A DNA stretch of 64,000 nucleotides, from the NCBI RefSeq assembly GCF_947242115.1, contig NC_074711.1, positions 43,276,463 to 43,340,462 on the forward strand. The letters run 5' to 3'. How positions within the stretch are numbered: the stretch's first letter is position 1; every line of letters starts with the position of its first letter. The translations under genes and the position numbers were made by a program. Of the stretch, positions 54,554-64,000 are shown one piece after another. The stretch is from Biomphalaria glabrata. Lineage: Eukaryota; Mollusca; Gastropoda; Planorbidae. The notes beneath the pieces are model-generated. The model did no database searches. It was given only the letters and a program-made list of their open reading frames with translations, and was not told the DNA's origin.

Positions 54554-57122
54554 TGGACAAGCCAAGGGAGACCAATCTGCTTTATTTGTAACTTTGTCAA
54601 CAACATAGCCATAGCCCTCATCATAGGGAACACCGAACAGCCATAGCCATAGGGGTAATCTATCTGTATCTGTACCCTATCTGTATTATAATTATAATCA
54701 TACTGGGTAAAAGAATTTAGACTAGATCTATTCATCTATGATCTATATATCTAGATTCGGCTCTAAACAAGTAATCTATAGTATAGTATATAATTAAGCG
54801 TTACTTAGTTGTCTTATTAGTGAATAATTATGTATTAAATGTACTATAAAAAATAATGTAGATGTAAGTTATTGTAAGTCTATAAGTTAGTATAAGTCTG
54901 AGTATAACTACTTTTAACTAGTATAAGTACTGCACTAGTAGTAATAACTAGTACTAGACAGTCACTAGTCACTGACAGTGTCACTAGATCTAATTCTAGA
55001 CTAGACTCTCTATTCTATACCCTATCATCTAAGACTAAGACTAAGACACTTCACTGTCAGTAAGTCGTCTAAGTAGATCTAGTCAATAATCTATGTACCG
55101 ATTACTAGACTTTACTTCTTTAAGTTTAAACCTCTTACATACTATAGTAGATTCTTATATTAGGCACACAGTATTCTGGAACTAGGTCAAATTTTTATTA
55201 TATTATATATATTTTTTTATTTGGTGACGGTTTAACTTACAAAAAAACTGAAAGCAGATTCTTATTCTGCAACTAATGGACTATAAAAATAGCTGTGTTC
55301 CTTTTTATTACCACCCATAGTCAAGATTTTATTTTAAAATAAATCAGGTCACTTCATGCTCCTATAATAAACTAACACAGTTTTTGTGCTTTCTCCTTTA
55401 GGGCACATCGAGCACCGTTAAGAAACACCACTATGTTATTGCTAATAAATTATATCTGTGTTTTAATTTAATTAAAAATTATTTAGATTGTATTAAAAGA
55501 AGTAGATTCACTTCTGCAATATGTATTTATAGTATATTGCCTCTCTCTCTCTCTAGATATATATATATATATATGCCTACCTATATAATCTATGTGTAGA
55601 AACAGACAGAAATAAATTTATATAATTAAAGATCTATTAATTATTATAATTTAATAAACATGATATTTTCAACTAGGCTACATGTATTCTCTGTCTCTTT
55701 CTTTTAATTCCCATCCAAGGACCCTCTTCTTTTCATAATTTGGATGTTCGTTTTGTTACACCTTAACATCCCCTCCCTCCCATAGATGCTTATAATTCTT
55801 TTCATGACTCTCTCCCCCTTCCCTCCACTGCCTGTATGATAGGTTGTGACACTACACGCTTAGTGTATACCTCTCCTCACTACCAGCGCTCGCCTGGCGT
55901 GATCACCTGCAGTGGGCATGGTCTCTGGCTTCAAATTAGCAGCCCGCACTTTTTCTTTCATTCATAAATTATATATTCTAGATATCTCGATCTAGGTCAC
56001 ATTTATTTATTGAAAAAAATCATAGATTTATTAATCCCAATAATATTTCTTATTACGATTTTGCCTTGTGCACTATAGGAGAATGTGTTTAATTCATTAT
56101 TATTCATTGAAACACCTCCTTTTTTAATTTTATTTAACAGCTAACAATATGAATGTGTTTGGAATGTCTTTCTAAAGATGTTTGGAAGCTTATTTTGATA
56201 GATCCACCAGCCTACGATCAAACAGGCTCATAATATAGCCTTCATCCCTTATATGGGTATGAATTGCCGGGGGAGGTTTAAACAATAGCTTTACATACTT
56301 GGTTACAGAGAATCTAAAAAACTGCCATCTGCTTTGGAAAAGCGGAACAAAAATACAGGAACTTATCTAAAATTGGACATGCACTGTCCAGAAACATCGT
56401 TTTTAGCTCCAAACATAAAAACAAATTAATTATAAACAAAAAAAGCGACGTGTTTCTTAAAGGAGATTTCGATGAGCTGTGCCTAATATAAGAAGCTACT
56501 ATACATAGTTCGATAAAGATTTCTAACTCAAAATCATACTCACCATTACTCACTGTAAAATAAAACTGTCTGTATTCTGTATTAACTGTATTATATAGCA
56601 TAGTATAGGACTATCTATAGGTGAGCTAGTGTTCTGTCAACCGATTTAGATTAAGATAGTAACCTAGTTACTTGGTTTAATCCGTATCCCCCCCCCCCCC
56701 CCCCCCGATTTTGATGGAAGGGGTAGGTTTAGACACTGTTAGTTCTGTTGTTTTCTTTTAATTTTAAGCACACAAAAAGTTACAGAAAATGAAGGTTTTT
56801 CAAGTTTAAAATCAATGTCTTCCATGATAAAAATCATAATTCATCATAATTCTGTTCAATTCTCTGAATAGATTAAAAGCTGTTAGTGTTTAATTTTGTG
56901 CAGTAACAACAATGTCTTCTACAGCTGCAAACTTATGTTATACTTGAAAATCCTTTCCAAAATATCTTTCTTGGTTTACTTAAAAGCAAGTATTGGAAGT
57001 ATTAGCAGTCTTTCTTTTGGAAAATGGGAAATCAAAAATTCATTTTCTACTTTGCCTGATGTTCTATAAAATAGTGGATTTCACACTTTGCCGGTAACAT
57101 GTAATACATAATATACAATAAA
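54554..57122. other. AT-rich stretch, no gene seen
   Basis: 54720-55110 is a second part of the CTAGATCT island. A CT/TA microsatellite lies at 55541-55574 and a C18 run at 56689-56706. Short hydrophobic frames around 56314-56601 have no recognisable domain. Confidence 0.45.
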
Positions 57123-57130
57123 TATAGATT

Positions 57131-59080
57131 CATGGGTGTAGCCAGGAATTTTTTCAGGTGAGGGGGATTTTTGTCCCCCCCCCCCCCCAAAATATACATA
57201 TATATGTGTGTGTGTGTGTGCATAATTCGTCTTTATTACATTCTGACCCTTTATTCTTTCGGAAGACGTTTATTGTATCCTAGAATAGGTTCTTCCTGGA
57301 GTTGGTGGAAAATGTGTAGACTTCCCGCCCTTGCCAGCAAGGGGATCTAGCGCTCACCCAGCAGGGTTCAGGGCGGAGCCCCTCCGCCAAGCACTATATC
57401 CGGTATTGAAAGCCAATAAAATGCATATTCTGTGGTATCTACAGTACATTATCCTGCTATTAAAAAGTTTTGTTTCAAAAACCAAATCTGCTATTCTTAC
57501 TTACTAAGACGGCGTTATTGGGCAGCAAGCTGCTTCCACAAAAATCTGTCACTGGTAATGTCTGAAGCCTCTAGCCACATGCTCTGAGGACACCTGCTCT
57601 GAGGACCTCCATGAAAGTGTGGCGCCAAGTTGTACTAGGATGTCCCTGTTTGCGCTTTCCTCATAATGGCCTCCATGTCGTCGCAACTCTTATTATGCGT
57701 AATTCATTTTGTCAGAGAACATGTCCCGCAAACCTCATGCGACGCTCTGTTACAACCTTACTAAGGGGTTGACTCCCAGTTTGGCATAGGATTTCCTTGA
57801 TTGACACCCGATCTCTATAACTGACTCCTAAAATCTATCTTAGCCATCTTTATTGAGCCACATTTAGTGTTTTTCAATTTCGGCAGATGACTATTCACTG
57901 CACTTTATTAATGGAGCCCAGCCACTGGTAGAAATTTGTAACCTCTATTCCTACCCTCTTGGAATTAGATGACTGTAGTTTGCTTTAGATTTTATATCGA
58001 AAAGGGAAGTTTAATCATCAAAATCTTTTGGGTTTTTTTTTGGGGGGGGGGGGGGGTAAATTAAAAAATCTCTGGAGTTTTTTATACAAATTCAAAACCC
58101 CCTTAGCTATGCTCATAGAATTTGGTGACTGTAGTTCGCTTTAAAATAATATTGAAGAGAGAGCTTTTCAATCTCAAAACTTTCTGTAGGGGGATGTTAA
58201 ACTCAAAACCATCTGGAGGGGCTTTAAACTTTAAAAAAAAAGCCCTCTGGAGGATGGGGGGTTTTGACATGGCGCAGCTCATAGAATTTTGAGTGTGTAA
58301 TTGGCTTTCATTAAATATTGAAGAGGTATTTTTTTAGCTTCAAACCCCGCTGAAGGGGGGTTTAAACCCAAAACCCTTTTGGCTACGTTCAGATTTTTTA
58401 GCATATACAGTAATTTGCTTTTTTTTATATTGAAGACATATTTTTTAGCTTCAAACCCCACTGAAGGGGGGTTTAATCTCAAAACCTCTTTGGCTATGCT
58501 CATAGAATTTTGAGTGTTTAGTTTGCTTTTTTTTTTTATACTGAAGAGGGTTTTTTTATCTTCAAACCCCGCTGGAAACTCAAAACCCCTTTTAGCTACA
58601 CTCATAGAAATTTGAGTGTGTAATTTGCTTTTTTTATATTGAAGAGTTTGTTTTTAGCTGCAAACCCCACTGAAAAAGGGGGGGGGGATGGAGTAAACAT
58701 AAAACTCCTTTAGGTTATGCTCATAGAATCTGGTGATTCGTTTAGTCTTATATTGAAGAAGGGGTTTTATCGTAAATTTTGGAGGGGGTTTTAAAATCAA
58801 AATCTTCCTTCGCTATGCTCTTGGAATTTGGGGAATGTCGTTTGCATCAGTTTTTGTTTTATAGAAGAAAGGAATTTAACCGCAAAACTCCATGGTAGGG
58901 GGTTTTAAACTCAAAATCCCTTGGCTGCACTGGATCAAGTGATGGTTACATATTAAAATGTCACCTAAAATAAATTAAATCAAAGCAAAAAATCAGTCAC
59001 TAATTCCAACCCCCCCCCTCCCAACTGGGAAATTTAATTTCGGGGAGGGGGGTGTTTGCCCCGTGTTTGTTACGCACATC
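57131..59080 (+). mobile_element. CATGGGTGTAG-ended DNA transposon, copy 2
   Basis: A perfect 8-bp duplication TATAGATT flanks it (57123-57130, 59081-59088). It starts CATGGGTGTAGCCAGGAATT and ends TTGTTACGCACATC. The single-copy part (CAGCAAGGGG...GCGCTCACC; GGAGCCCAGCCACTGG) matches copy 1 at 23555-24638 in inverted orientation. The right half (about 57950-58930) is a tandem of ~7-8 degenerate ~120-bp units, each with a GCTCATAGAATTT word, ATATTGAAGAG, and CAAACCCC...GGGG pairs. Non-coding; presumably mobilised in trans. Confidence 0.85.
57497..57890 (-). mobile_element. LINE 3' fragment nested in the DNA transposon
   Basis: CTATTC occurs on both sides (57491-57496, 57891-57896), and copy 1 of the host element lacks this block. 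Minus-strand frames show the tail of an EN-RT LINE (ASHEVCGTCSLTK, DDMEAIMRKAQTGTS, SDRFLWKQLAAQ) ending with a TAAGTAA-type tail. Strongly 5'-truncated, with several stops and frame changes. Confidence 0.8.
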
Positions 59081-59088
59081 TATAGATT

Positions 59089-59590
59089 AAATATAATTCA
59101 ATGACCTGATGACTGACTGATAATCACTAATTCTTCCAATAGCCATGGATGATAAAATACGAAAATTTAACTTGTTATAAACCTGTTATTACTTAACTTA
59201 AGCCTAGAGCTACTTAGCCATGATAGAAACTGCAGTGGTTAAATTTCCCCAAAACGATTTATTATTTGCATTTTTGACATGTTTTTTAAAGCTGACATTT
59301 AAATGCCCTATGCACAAAATTATAGTTCCTTCTGCTTTAAGCACTTATTAATACTTTGTTTTGTTCCATTTTGTTTTATTTATGTCTGTTGACTCTATTT
59401 CTTCACAGATCTAGATCTAAATTTAATTCTCCTCTAGATCTAGATTAGAATTACAAATCTGCATAATTGTTGGAGTGAATGTGAGGAATTATCCTCAAAT
59501 ATGTTATTGTAAAACACATGAAACATCTTATGAAAGTATGGGAGTGTGTGTGTGTGAAGAAAATTACTATAGTTTGAAATGTAAAGATAT
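59089..59590. other. AT-rich gap before the Gypsy element, nothing recognised
   Basis: No gene, no clear repeat. A GTGTGTGTGTG run occurs at 59546-59556. Confidence 0.5.
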
Positions 59591-60204
59591 TGTTACGAAT
59601 GAACAGTGACAGGTAGAGGTCACTATGTGTGACCCCGGCGAGATGACACAGCACCGAGTGTTATCTGGAATCTATGCATGTAAACAAAGACAGGATGGGA
59701 CGTGCCTCACGTGTTGTTCCAGAGGACGAACAGATTTACGAAGGGGGGCATTGTGACAAATGAACAGTGACAGTTAGAGGTCACTACGTGTGACCTCGGC
59801 GAGATGACACTGCAGCAGGCATCCTCTGGAATCGACATGTATAAACAACAACAGGATGTGATGTTTCCTCCCATGTTGTTCCAGAGGGTACTAGCAGTGT
59901 TTTTGCAACAATAGACAACCGATTAGGGACTCTTTATAAACCAGAGATGTTCATGTGAAAAGGGTCAGTACAGTCGTCGATACTGTTCTCTACTGTGCGA
60001 GACAGTAGAAGAGAGTGGACTTGAGCCGTTACAGTCGATACAGTCGATGTAAGACGTATACGCTACATGTTACAGTGACGAATTGTTATAGTTATAATTC
60101 AATAAAGTTATATAAAGCTGAAAGTTGAGTCGTCAAGTTCTTTGCAGTGTTTCTTTTATTTGTGTGCCTAGTACATTTAGCCAGAAAATCAGAAATACGT
60201 AACA
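59591..60204 (+). repeat. 5' LTR with duplicated U3 segment
   Basis: The LTR starts TGTTACGAATG and ends CGTAACA. A ~160-bp segment is tandemly repeated (59591-59751 and from 59752), each copy with AGAGGTCACTAYGTGTGACC. TTTATAAA near 59935 and AATAAAG near 60101 are candidate promoter and poly(A) signals. An alternative is that the LTR proper starts at 59752. Confidence 0.75.
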
Positions 60205-60238
60205 ATTGGTGTCAGAAGTGGGATGTTTTCTGGCTGAA

Positions 60239-61405
60239 ATGTCTTCGAGGAAACTACTTAACCAGCTGTTGGTCAAAGAATTAAGGCAAGAACTTCGTGA
60301 GAGAGGTCTGCAGCTCAACGGTAACAAAGAAACACTAACAGAACGCCTAAGACAGGCCCTTATTGAGGAAGATCAAGATCCAGATGAATACATATTTGAA
60401 TTAAACCCAGACATGACAGAGATCCTGAGTAACATGCAGGGCCAGATGGACTTAATGAAGGAGAGCCTCAAGAAAATAAACGCCATGAATGAAAAAGTAA
60501 ATGAACAGATGAGCTCTATGAACGAGAAGATTGACCAGAGAGTCAACACTGTGGAAAAAGAAATGGAAGAGATAAGGACTCATGTCCAAGAACAACTGAG
60601 TAAGGAACGGGGTACTAGAACAAAAACATTAGTGCCCGAAATCTCTGGGAAGATAAAGCCGCCTGTGTTTGATGGATCCATCTCATGGACTGTTTACAAA
60701 AGACAGTTTGAGGCAGCGGCCAAGGTTAATAACTGGAACACTGAAGAAGAGAAAGCGACTGCTCTGGTGTTAGCTTTAAGAGGGAAGGCTGCAGAACTGC
60801 TTCAGTCAATAACAAATCAACAAGATTACGCTGCCATTGTTAAGGCTATGGAGCTCCGTTACGGAGACGAACATTTACAAGAAGTTTATAGAGTTCAGTT
60901 GAAAACACGACAACAACGCTCCGGTGAAACCTTGCAAGAGCTAGAGGCGGACATAGAACGTCTTGCTCATTTGGCATATCCAACAGCAGCACAAGACTTT
61001 CTGGACGTCATTATCACTGATGCATTCATTGATGCTATTCGAGATCCAGAACTGAAGAAGGCAATAAGAATCAGTGGTAAGCGCAAATCCAGCGAAGCTC
61101 TGGTCTACGCCCTCTCCTATGAAGCCGCCAAAGACGCCTCTAAGAATATCCATCATGGGCGTATGCTGGAAGTCCAAGAAGAAGATCTTACACAACTTCT
61201 CAGAAGGGTAACTGAAGTGCTAGAAGAACGCAGACCAAATAAGAAGCAAGAAGGACAGAATAGAACCAGTGTACGTTGTTGGAATTGTGGAGAACCTGGC
61301 CATCTACAAAGGAACTGTACGAGAAGATTTCCCCGACAAACAAAGTATCAGTACAGACCGGAGACAGATGCAAGGTCAGGTGCTCATGTCTACCAGGGAA
61401 ACTAA
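60239..61405 (+). CDS. Gag of the Gypsy element
   Basis: 388 residues. The N-terminus has a SAP-like helical motif (LLVKELRQELRERGLQLNG), followed by a long coiled coil (about 75-130). A retrotransposon Gag core begins with WTVYKRQFEAAAKVNNW and contains ALVLALRGKAAELLQ. A CCHC zinc knuckle (CWNCGEPGHLQRNC) lies near residue 345. It would build the particle and bind element RNA. The ATG at 60239 lies about 15 bases after the primer site. The next frame overlaps its end, an arrangement for which this family is known to use frameshifting. Confidence 0.85.
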   Translation: MSSRKLLNQLLVKELRQELRERGLQLNGNKETLTERLRQALIEEDQDPDEYIFELNPDMTEILSNMQGQMDLMKESLKKINAMNEKVNEQMSSMNEKIDQRVNTVEKEMEEIRTHVQEQLSKERGTRTKTLVPEISGKIKPPVFDGSISWTVYKRQFEAAAKVNNWNTEEEKATALVLALRGKAAELLQSITNQQDYAAIVKAMELRYGDEHLQEVYRVQLKTRQQRSGETLQELEADIERLAHLAYPTAAQDFLDVIITDAFIDAIRDPELKKAIRISGKRKSSEALVYALSYEAAKDASKNIHHGRMLEVQEEDLTQLLRRVTEVLEERRPNKKQEGQNRTSVRCWNCGEPGHLQRNCTRRFPRQTKYQYRPETDARSGAHVYQGN

Positions 61406-61409
61406 CTTT

Positions 61410-64000
61410 CGCCGGTTTTATGGGGCAAAAATCGGCGATCAAGAACATGACAGCCCCTGCAACTATAATTCCAGTCGCTGTGTTAGGGAAGAATAAAAGT
61501 CTGTACATCAATGGTAGAATTGGATCTCGAAATTACCGTTTTCTTCTAGATACTGGTGCCTCACGTTCAGTCATTCGTCCAGACATTGTCAAAAAGAACG
61601 AAATCAAGAGAGTGAACTCTTACTCCTTGAAGACGGCCAGTGGAGAGATGATGCCTATACATGGACTGACAAACATAAACTTAGAGCTCGGGTATCAGTC
61701 ATTTATACATGAATTTCTGATCGCTAACATTACGGATGACTGTATTATTGGGCTCGATTTTATGCAGAAATGTGAATTTTCTCTGAACATCGGAGGTGGT
61801 ACTTTGAAATGTGGTGATGTTGAGATTCCCTTGCTCGGGGATGAAGATGAAGAGAATGGTCAAATAAGAAGAATCCTTTTAACAGAAGATACAAGTTTGC
61901 CAGCTCAGTCTGAAGCAATTATCTGGGGAAAGTTAGAGCATGGTCAAACTGCAACGATGACGGCGATAGTGGAAGGCATTGAAAATGACAACAGCGGAAT
62001 GGCAGTAGGAAAAACATTGGTCCTTGTCGGAAAAGATCAAAAGGTGCCCGTCAGAATCATGAACCTCGGCCTACAGGAGAGACATCTAGAGAAAGACAGC
62101 CCCATCGCAATATGTAATACTCTTGACCTGATCAGAAACTGTAATAATGATATCACGATCGTTAATTCCACCAAACCTTTCAATCCACAAATTACCAAGC
62201 TCCTGACAGAAATGAAAGTGAATTTATCAGATGAGCAGTACAGCAAAGCGGAACAGTTGATCATTGAGTTTGAAGATATTCTGCCATCTGATGAAACAGA
62301 CTGCGGACGGACAAACATGGTACAACATCGAATAGACACTGGAAACACCAGACCGATTCGACAGCCACCACGTCGCTTGCCGCTAGCAAAGCAACAAGAA
62401 GCTATGGACATGATAGAGGGCATGACGCAGCAAGGAATCATTGAGCCCTCAAATAGTCCTTGGTGTTCGCCTATTGTCTTAGTAAAGAAGAAGGATGGAT
62501 CTATGCGATTTTGTGTAGATTACAGAGCTCTGAATGAAGTCACACATAAAGATAGTTATCCACTTCCTAGAATCGACGATACTTTGGACACGCTTGCAGG
62601 GTCCCAGGTATTTTCTACTCTCGACCTAAAGAGTGGGTATTGGCAAGTTGAAATGCATCCCAATGATAGAGAGAAAACCGCCTTCTCTGCTGGCAATGGC
62701 CTCTGGCAATTTACTGTGATGCCATTCGGTCTCTGCAACGCACCAGCCACCTTTGAACGATTGATGGAGAGGGTTTTACGAGGACTTCATTGGACTACAT
62801 GCCTTGTTTACCTTGATGACATTATTGTCATTGGCAAAACGTTTGAAGAGCACCTTGCAAATCTGAAGGAAGTGTTTCAACGGATAAGAAGTGCGGGAAT
62901 GAGACTCAGCCCAAAGAAGTGTTCCTTATTCAGGAAAAACGTTAAGTACCTTGGTCACATTGTGTCAAATGACGGAGTCAGCACTGACCCTGACAAAGTT
63001 GAGGCAGTGAAACGATGGCCTACGCCATGTAATATCCATGAGCTGAGAAGTTTCTTGGGACTCTGTACATACTATGATGTTTCGTGCCAAATTTCTCAAA
63101 CATCTGTAAGGTCCTTCATCAACTGACAGAGCAAAAGAGGCCATTTATTTGGACATCTGAATGTCAAGAAGCTTTCGAGAGGCTGAAAAACACACTATCC
63201 TCATCACCAGTATTGGCCTACCCCATTCCAGGGAAGACATTCATACTCGACACAGATGCAAGCAACACTGGAATAGGCGCAGTTTTGTCCCAAAAGGTGG
63301 ATGAAACTGAACGAGTCATCGCATACTTCAGTCGAAGCCTATCGAGAGCTGAAAGGAACTACTGTGTGACGAGACGTGAATTGCTGGCTGCTGTGGATGC
63401 AATAAAACATTTCCACAAGTACCTATACGGGCAGAAATTTATCTTAAGGTCAGATCACGCAGCTCTGCAATGGTTGCTTTCGTTTAAGAGCCCTGAAGGT
63501 CAGGTGGCAAGGTGGATCGAACGTCTTCAAACCTATGAATTTGAAACTAAGCACCGAAAAGAGCAAATTCACCAGAATGCTGATGCACTGTCTCGACGAC
63601 CCTGCAAAGCAGAATGTAAGCACTGCAAGAGGGCTGAAGAAAAGGAGGTAGCTGTCAATTGTCTTCGGCTCGGAGTAGATGTTTCCGGACCCTGGTGTGA
63701 TAAAAGGATCCGAGAGGACCAAATGCAAGATGAAGATCTGGCTCCCATTCTTCTATGGAAAGAAGATGGACAACGGCCAGATTGGAAAGACATCACTGAG
63801 AAGGGGGTAGCCACCAAGGCGTACTGTGCTCAGTGGGACTCGCTGACGTTGGTCAATGGTGTCATCAAAAGAGTTTGGGAATCTGCTGATGGAACATCCA
63901 ATCGCCTTCAGCTGATGTTACCGAAGGTGAGAGTTGCTGAAGTACTGAAAGAGATGCATAATGGCGCTAGCGGATCTCATCTTGGTGTCAATAAGACTCT
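61410..64000 (+). CDS. Pol region of the Gypsy element (partial)
   Basis: An aspartic protease is marked by RFLLDTGASRSVI (~61535-61575). The reverse transcriptase runs from PCSPIVLVKKKDGS-like sequence (SPWCSPIVLVKKKDGSMRF) through LDLKSGYWQVEMHP to YLDDIIVIG (~62440-62835). RNase H starts at ILDTDASNTGIGAVLSQ (~63240), with FRSDHAAL-type sequence following. The zinc-binding N-terminus of integrase has begun when the window ends (HLGVNKT). The region would copy the element RNA and integrate the product. About one break is present in the visible part. Confidence 0.85.

Larger units (their letters stand above)
59591..64000 (+). mobile_element. Ty3/Gypsy-type LTR retroelement, running off the window
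   Basis: Parts in order: LTR (59591-60204), two-base spacer, tRNA-Leu-type primer site TGGTGTCAGAAGTGGGA (60207 on), gag (60239-61405), then protease, reverse transcriptase, RNase H and the beginning of integrase. The order PR-RT-RH-IN and the RT motif YLDDIIVIG place it in Ty3/Gypsy. The 3' half and the second LTR lie outside the window, so it cannot be dated from LTR divergence. What is visible looks nearly whole, with about one break. The shared Gag start and primer site link it to the short element at 2792-4714. Confidence 0.9.

Overview
The window looks like AT-rich nuclear DNA of a gastropod mollusc, most likely a freshwater pulmonate snail. I infer this from spliced GT-AG genes, tRNA-headed SINEs with a tail I associate with snails, many hAT-type MITEs, CR1/Jockey-like and RTE-like LINEs, and islands of alternating TCTAGA/AGATCT palindromes. 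No species marker was read, so the species is not claimed.

Layout. 1-6.2 kb: repeats around a 5'-truncated LINE that was split by a young non-autonomous LTR element (2792-4714, two 385-bp LTRs that look identical). 9.0-14.8 kb and 26.8-31.7 kb: two paralogous four-exon genes in tandem, both on +. Each encodes a small secreted, Cys-rich, helix-rich protein and has a TATA box about 190 bases before the ATG. Each has a first coding exon of only ATG+A and intron phases 1-0-0. I recognise no named family; the architecture resembles helical cytokines. The 12 kb between them holds a decayed ZMYM1-like hAT, a foldback element, SINEs, satellites and a CATGGGYGTAG-ended transposon. 33.3-37.2 kb: a MITE, an RTE-like LINE relic and a hAT relic with perfect 8-bp target duplications. 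41.2-46.7 kb (minus): a four-exon host gene for a 610-residue protein with five C2H2 zinc fingers. 48.8-54.5 kb: a whole MULE (Mutator-like) DNA transposon with long terminal inverted repeats, a 9-bp target duplication and an 864-residue transposase with SWIM and PHD zinc motifs. 57.1-59.1 kb: a second CATGGGYGTAG-family element carrying a nested LINE. 59.6 kb to the edge: a Ty3/Gypsy-type LTR element running out of the window.

How parts relate. The small LTR element at 2.8-4.7 kb shares its primer site and Gag N-terminal region with the larger Gypsy element, so it was probably mobilised by that lineage. The tandem gene pair is the best candidate for an undescribed system: a lineage-specific family of secreted signalling-type proteins whose exon 2 boundaries are both abutted by minisatellites, one of which multiplies a splice donor.
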